The translations under genes and the position numbers were made by a program. Below the pieces are notes generated by a model. That model did not search any database. It saw only the letters and a program-made list of their open reading frames with translations, and was not told where the DNA came from. Shown here in pieces: positions 5,818 through 7,809 of a DNA stretch of 7,809 nt (positions are counted from its first letter, which is position 1; each line of letters starts with the position of its first letter). Source of the stretch: Rhodospirillaceae bacterium (GTDB taxonomy: Bacteria; Pseudomonadota; Alphaproteobacteria; SP197); NCBI GenBank assembly GCA_018700655.1, contig JABIUG010000278.1, forward strand, positions 1 through 7,809, written 5' to 3'.

Positions 5818-7019
5818 TGGGTTTCGCCGACCTCATCTGGTGTCATCCCGACAATCTCCTGGTAGATCGCTGGGTCGGTCGCCCCTTCGCTGGCAATCAG
5901 CAGCACATCGGCGTCACCACCAAGGCCCATGGCCTCGCGTGCCAGTGGATCGGCGGCAACCGCCATCAAGCCTGCGAGGCCGGCACAGCCGGACTCGCCG
6001 ACGACCATACGAGGATCGGTCTGGCTGACAGCCAGCGTCTTCATGGCATCGGGCGAGAAGTGATCGTCGATCGTGATGAAGGCATCGGCGCCGGTCTCAA
6101 GAATGGCCCAGGCAAGCGGTGAGGCTTCGCCGGCCGAAAGGCAGGCCATCACGGTGTCGAGCGAACCCAGGCCGTTGGCCATGTGCCCCTGAACCGCGCT
6201 CTGATAGAGGCAGTCGGCCTCATGGGGTTCGACCACAGCACAGAACGGTCGTTCTGCGCCCCAATCTTCCCAGACCGGCCCGATCGCGGCACATGCCAGG
6301 CCGCCGACCCCGGCCTGGACAAAGAGGTGACTGGGCCGGTCGTCGCCCAGTTGTTCCATCGCTTCGCCCATGCAGACCGTGTAGCCCTGCTTCACCCAGG
6401 CGGGGATTTCCTCATACCCGGGCCACGATGTGTCCGAGACCACGATCCAGCCGTTGGTTTCGGCATCTTCGGCAGCCTGGCGAACGGAATCGTCATAGGT
6501 GCCGTCGATGCGTGCGATATCGGCGCCATAGGCTGCAATCGCGTCCTCGCGCCCCTGGCTGACATGTTCGTGGAGGTAGATTACGCAGCGTGCGCCCGCG
6601 AGCTGTGCGCCCCAGGCCACGGCCCGGCCATGGTTGCCGTCCGTCGCACAGCACACCGTCACCCCGGCGACCTGCTCTTTGGCGTCGCCCGCCATGATCG
6701 CGTCGATGCCCAGACCAGTTTCACGTTCGAGAATACGCATCACGCCATAGGCGCCACCCAGAGCCTTGAAGCTCTTCAGCGTGAACCTGCGGCTTTCGTG
6801 TTTGATCCGCAGCCGCGCGATCCCCAACTTCTGCGCCAGATCGGGAAGTTCCAGCATGGGTGTGGGCTGGTAGCCGGGCCATGCCGAAATCGTGTCGCGC
6901 GCCTTCTGGCGGGTTGTGTGATCGATCACGGCCCGCTGCCTGTCGCCATAGGGAGCGTGCCGGTCGCAACGCCAGTTCAGGTGGAGCCGCAGCTCCGGAT
7001 TTTGTGCTGTATTTGTCAT
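5814..7019 (-). CDS. dpaL: Diaminopropionate ammonia-lyase (PLP-dependent)
   Basis: This 401-residue fold-type II PLP enzyme (YgeX family) converts 2,3-diaminopropionate to pyruvate and two ammonia in the cytoplasm. The PLP Schiff-base lysine is K85 in RFTLKSFKALGG. ATDGNHGR holds D127 and SDTSWPGYEEIP holds D196; they match the E. coli catalytic pair D120 and D189, with the same 69-residue separation. QAGVGG (235-240) is the phosphate-binding loop. Length matches the family (about 400). The start ATG is fixed by an in-frame TAG four codons upstream (7029-7031). No Shine-Dalgarno is visible. It is the first gene of the minus-strand operon and overlaps hydA by four bases. E. coli DpaL accepts both D- and L-isomers; whether this one does is unknown. 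A serine/threonine deaminase is less likely, given the DTSWPGYEEIP block. Confidence 0.94.
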   Translation of the reverse strand: MTNTAQNPELRLHLNWRCDRHAPYGDRQRAVIDHTTRQKARDTISAWPGYQPTPMLELPDLAQKLGIARLRIKHESRRFTLKSFKALGGAYGVMRILERETGLGIDAIMAGDAKEQVAGVTVCCATDGNHGRAVAWGAQLAGARCVIYLHEHVSQGREDAIAAYGADIARIDGTYDDSVRQAAEDAETNGWIVVSDTSWPGYEEIPAWVKQGYTVCMGEAMEQLGDDRPSHLFVQAGVGGLACAAIGPVWEDWGAERPFCAVVEPHEADCLYQSAVQGHMANGLGSLDTVMACLSAGEASPLAWAILETGADAFITIDDHFSPDAMKTLAVSQTDPRMVVGESGCAGLAGLMAVAADPLAREAMGLGGDADVLLIASEGATDPAIYQEIVGMTPDEVGETQ

Positions 7020-7025
7020 GCGCGG

Positions 7026-7054
7026 AGACTAGCGAGGGTCCGTCATCGCAACAA
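7026..7054 (-). promoter_or_regulatory. Weak candidate promoter of dpaL, implying a leaderless message
   Basis: On the minus strand TTGTTG (7049-7054) and TAGTCT (7026-7031) are separated by 17 bases, and the -10 ends six bases before the ATG. If real, transcription would start at or next to the ATG, which would fit the absence of a ribosome binding site. The -10 match is poor, so this is speculative. Confidence 0.25.
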
Positions 7055-7071
7055 GCGGTCAGCGGTCCTAC

Positions 7072-7099
7072 TTGGCGTTCACGACAGGGGCGTTAAGAT
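7072..7099 (+). promoter_or_regulatory. Candidate promoter of the aldo/keto reductase gene
   Basis: TTGGCG (7072-7077) and TAAGAT (7094-7099) are spaced by 16 bases on the plus strand. An alternative -10, TACAAT (7109-7114), is a better match but lacks a good -35. The 153-base gap 7020-7172 must carry divergent promoters for dpaL and the reductase, but which elements are used cannot be settled by eye. Confidence 0.35.
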
Positions 7100-7107
7100 A
7101 GCCCTGT
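7084..7107. repeat. Inverted repeat in the divergent promoter region, candidate operator
   Basis: ACAGGG (7084-7089) and CCCTGT (7102-7107) are exact reverse complements 12 bases apart. The spacer holds the plus-strand TAAGAT and, on the minus strand, TATCTT. A dimeric regulator binding here could control dpaL and the reductase together. No regulator gene lies in the window. Confidence 0.45.
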
Positions 7108-7172
7108 GTACAATGTTTCACCCGTCGGTCGCCGCCGGGCGCAAACCATCCAATAACGCTGTGGGGAATTGC

Positions 7173-7809
7173 ATGAAGTACCGCCAACTCGGCCGGACTG
7201 ATATTGACGTGAGTCTGATCTGCCTGGGCAGCATGAACTGGGGCAGCAACAACACCGAAGCCGAAGGCCATGAACAAATGGATTATGCCTTCGATCAGGG
7301 CGTCAATTTCATCGATACGGCCGAAATGTATGCCGTGCCACCCTCAGAAAAGACCTATGGGCGCAGCGAAGAGGTCATCGGTACATGGTTGAAGGCACGC
7401 GGCAATCGCGACAAGGCGATTATCGCAACCAAGGTCGCGGGGCCCGATGAACGGCTGACCTACATCCGTGGTGGTTCGCCCAGACTCAACAAGCACCACA
7501 TCGACCAGGCGATGGACGCCAGTCTGAAGCGCTTGCAGACCGATTATGTCGATCTCTACCAGCTTCACTGGCCCGATCGTGACACCAACACCTTTGGCCA
7601 ACTGGGCTACCAGCATCCCGAAGCCGATGATTCGGTACCGCTTGAGGAAACCCTCGCCGCGCTCGCGGACCTGGTCGCTGCAGGCAAGGTACGCCATCTG
7701 GGCATTTCGAACGAGACGCCATGGGGCACGATGCGCTTCATGCATCTGGCCGAAACCTTGGGTTTGCCGCGTATGGTGACCAACCAGAACCCCTACAGCC
7801 TGCTCAACA
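7173..7809 (+). CDS. tas: Tas-like aldo/keto reductase, N-terminal part
   Basis: The frame opens at ATG 7173, preceded by GGGGA (7163-7167) five bases upstream, and runs off the window end after 212 complete codons; the family has about 345. It is an NADPH-dependent aldo/keto reductase. The catalytic tetrad is visible: D48 and Y53 in FIDTAEMYAVPP, K87 in IIATKVAGP, and H132 in LYQLHWPDR. The AEMY.VPP, SLKRLQTDY, TN.FG.LGY, GISNET and NQNPYSLLN blocks closely match E. coli Tas, so I suggest that subfamily; the physiological substrate is not established. It is divergent from dpaL across a 153-base gap. NADP-binding residues lie in the missing C-terminal third. Confidence 0.93.
   Translation, partial: MKYRQLGRTDIDVSLICLGSMNWGSNNTEAEGHEQMDYAFDQGVNFIDTAEMYAVPPSEKTYGRSEEVIGTWLKARGNRDKAIIATKVAGPDERLTYIRGGSPRLNKHHIDQAMDASLKRLQTDYVDLYQLHWPDRDTNTFGQLGYQHPEADDSVPLEETLAALADLVAAGKVRHLGISNETPWGTMRFMHLAETLGLPRMVTNQNPYSLLN

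Noticed and set aside
5437..5865. Plus-strand open frame of 142 codons, Gly/Ala/His-rich
   Set aside because: It is a mirror of the hydA 5' region; all metal ligands of hydA on the other strand are intact, so the plus-strand frame is not needed.
1..7809. A CRISPR array, toxin-antitoxin pair, phage or defence cassette
   Set aside because: I looked for direct repeat arrays, paired small genes, integrases, transposases and nuclease or ATPase motifs and saw none; almost all bases are accounted for by ordinary metabolic or conserved genes.

Overview
This is a GC-rich (by eye about 60%), densely coded bacterial chromosomal segment. Unimodular QueF, the DUF924 and DUF938 families, GTG starts and tight gene spacing fit a proteobacterium, most likely an alphaproteobacterium. 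That placement is inference; there is no rRNA or marker gene to prove it. I see no tRNA, rRNA, CRISPR array, transposase, phage gene or recognisable defence system.

Layout: (1) 2-496, plus strand: the C-terminal half of a malate/L-lactate (Ldh) family oxidoreductase, cut by the window edge, ending in a candidate terminator. It converges on (2) 518-2674, minus strand: a three-gene unit in transcription order of a membrane-anchored coiled-coil protein of unknown function, a DUF924 protein and a class I SAM methyltransferase. A good sigma70-like promoter with abutting palindromes lies at 2715-2759. (3) 2764-7019, minus strand: a five-gene unit in transcription order of diaminopropionate ammonia-lyase (dpaL), dihydropyrimidinase/hydantoinase (hydA), preQ0 reductase (queF), a secreted protein with two peptidoglycan-binding domains, and a DUF938 methyltransferase-like protein. 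Junctions run from a 28-base overlap to an 8-base gap, so translational coupling is likely. (4) 7020-7172: a divergent intergenic region holding an inverted repeat. (5) 7173-7809, plus strand: the N-terminal 212 residues of a Tas-like aldo/keto reductase, cut by the window edge.

How the genes may work together: dpaL beside a hydantoinase recalls the E. coli ygeW-ygeX-ygeY-hyuA cluster and suggests catabolism of amino acids or cyclic amides, with ammonia and pyruvate as products of the lyase step. QueF (queuosine biosynthesis), the peptidoglycan-binding protein and the DUF938 protein have no obvious place in that pathway and may simply share a transcript.

The most unusual signal is a sharply AT-rich tract of about 90 bases (5281-5370; 28 of 90 bases are G or C) inside hydA. 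It covers the codon of the carboxylated catalytic lysine and ends in a perfect 8-bp inverted repeat. I found no convincing evidence of a wholly new biological system. The remaining points of interest are the two candidate operator regions and the uncharacterised membrane protein.
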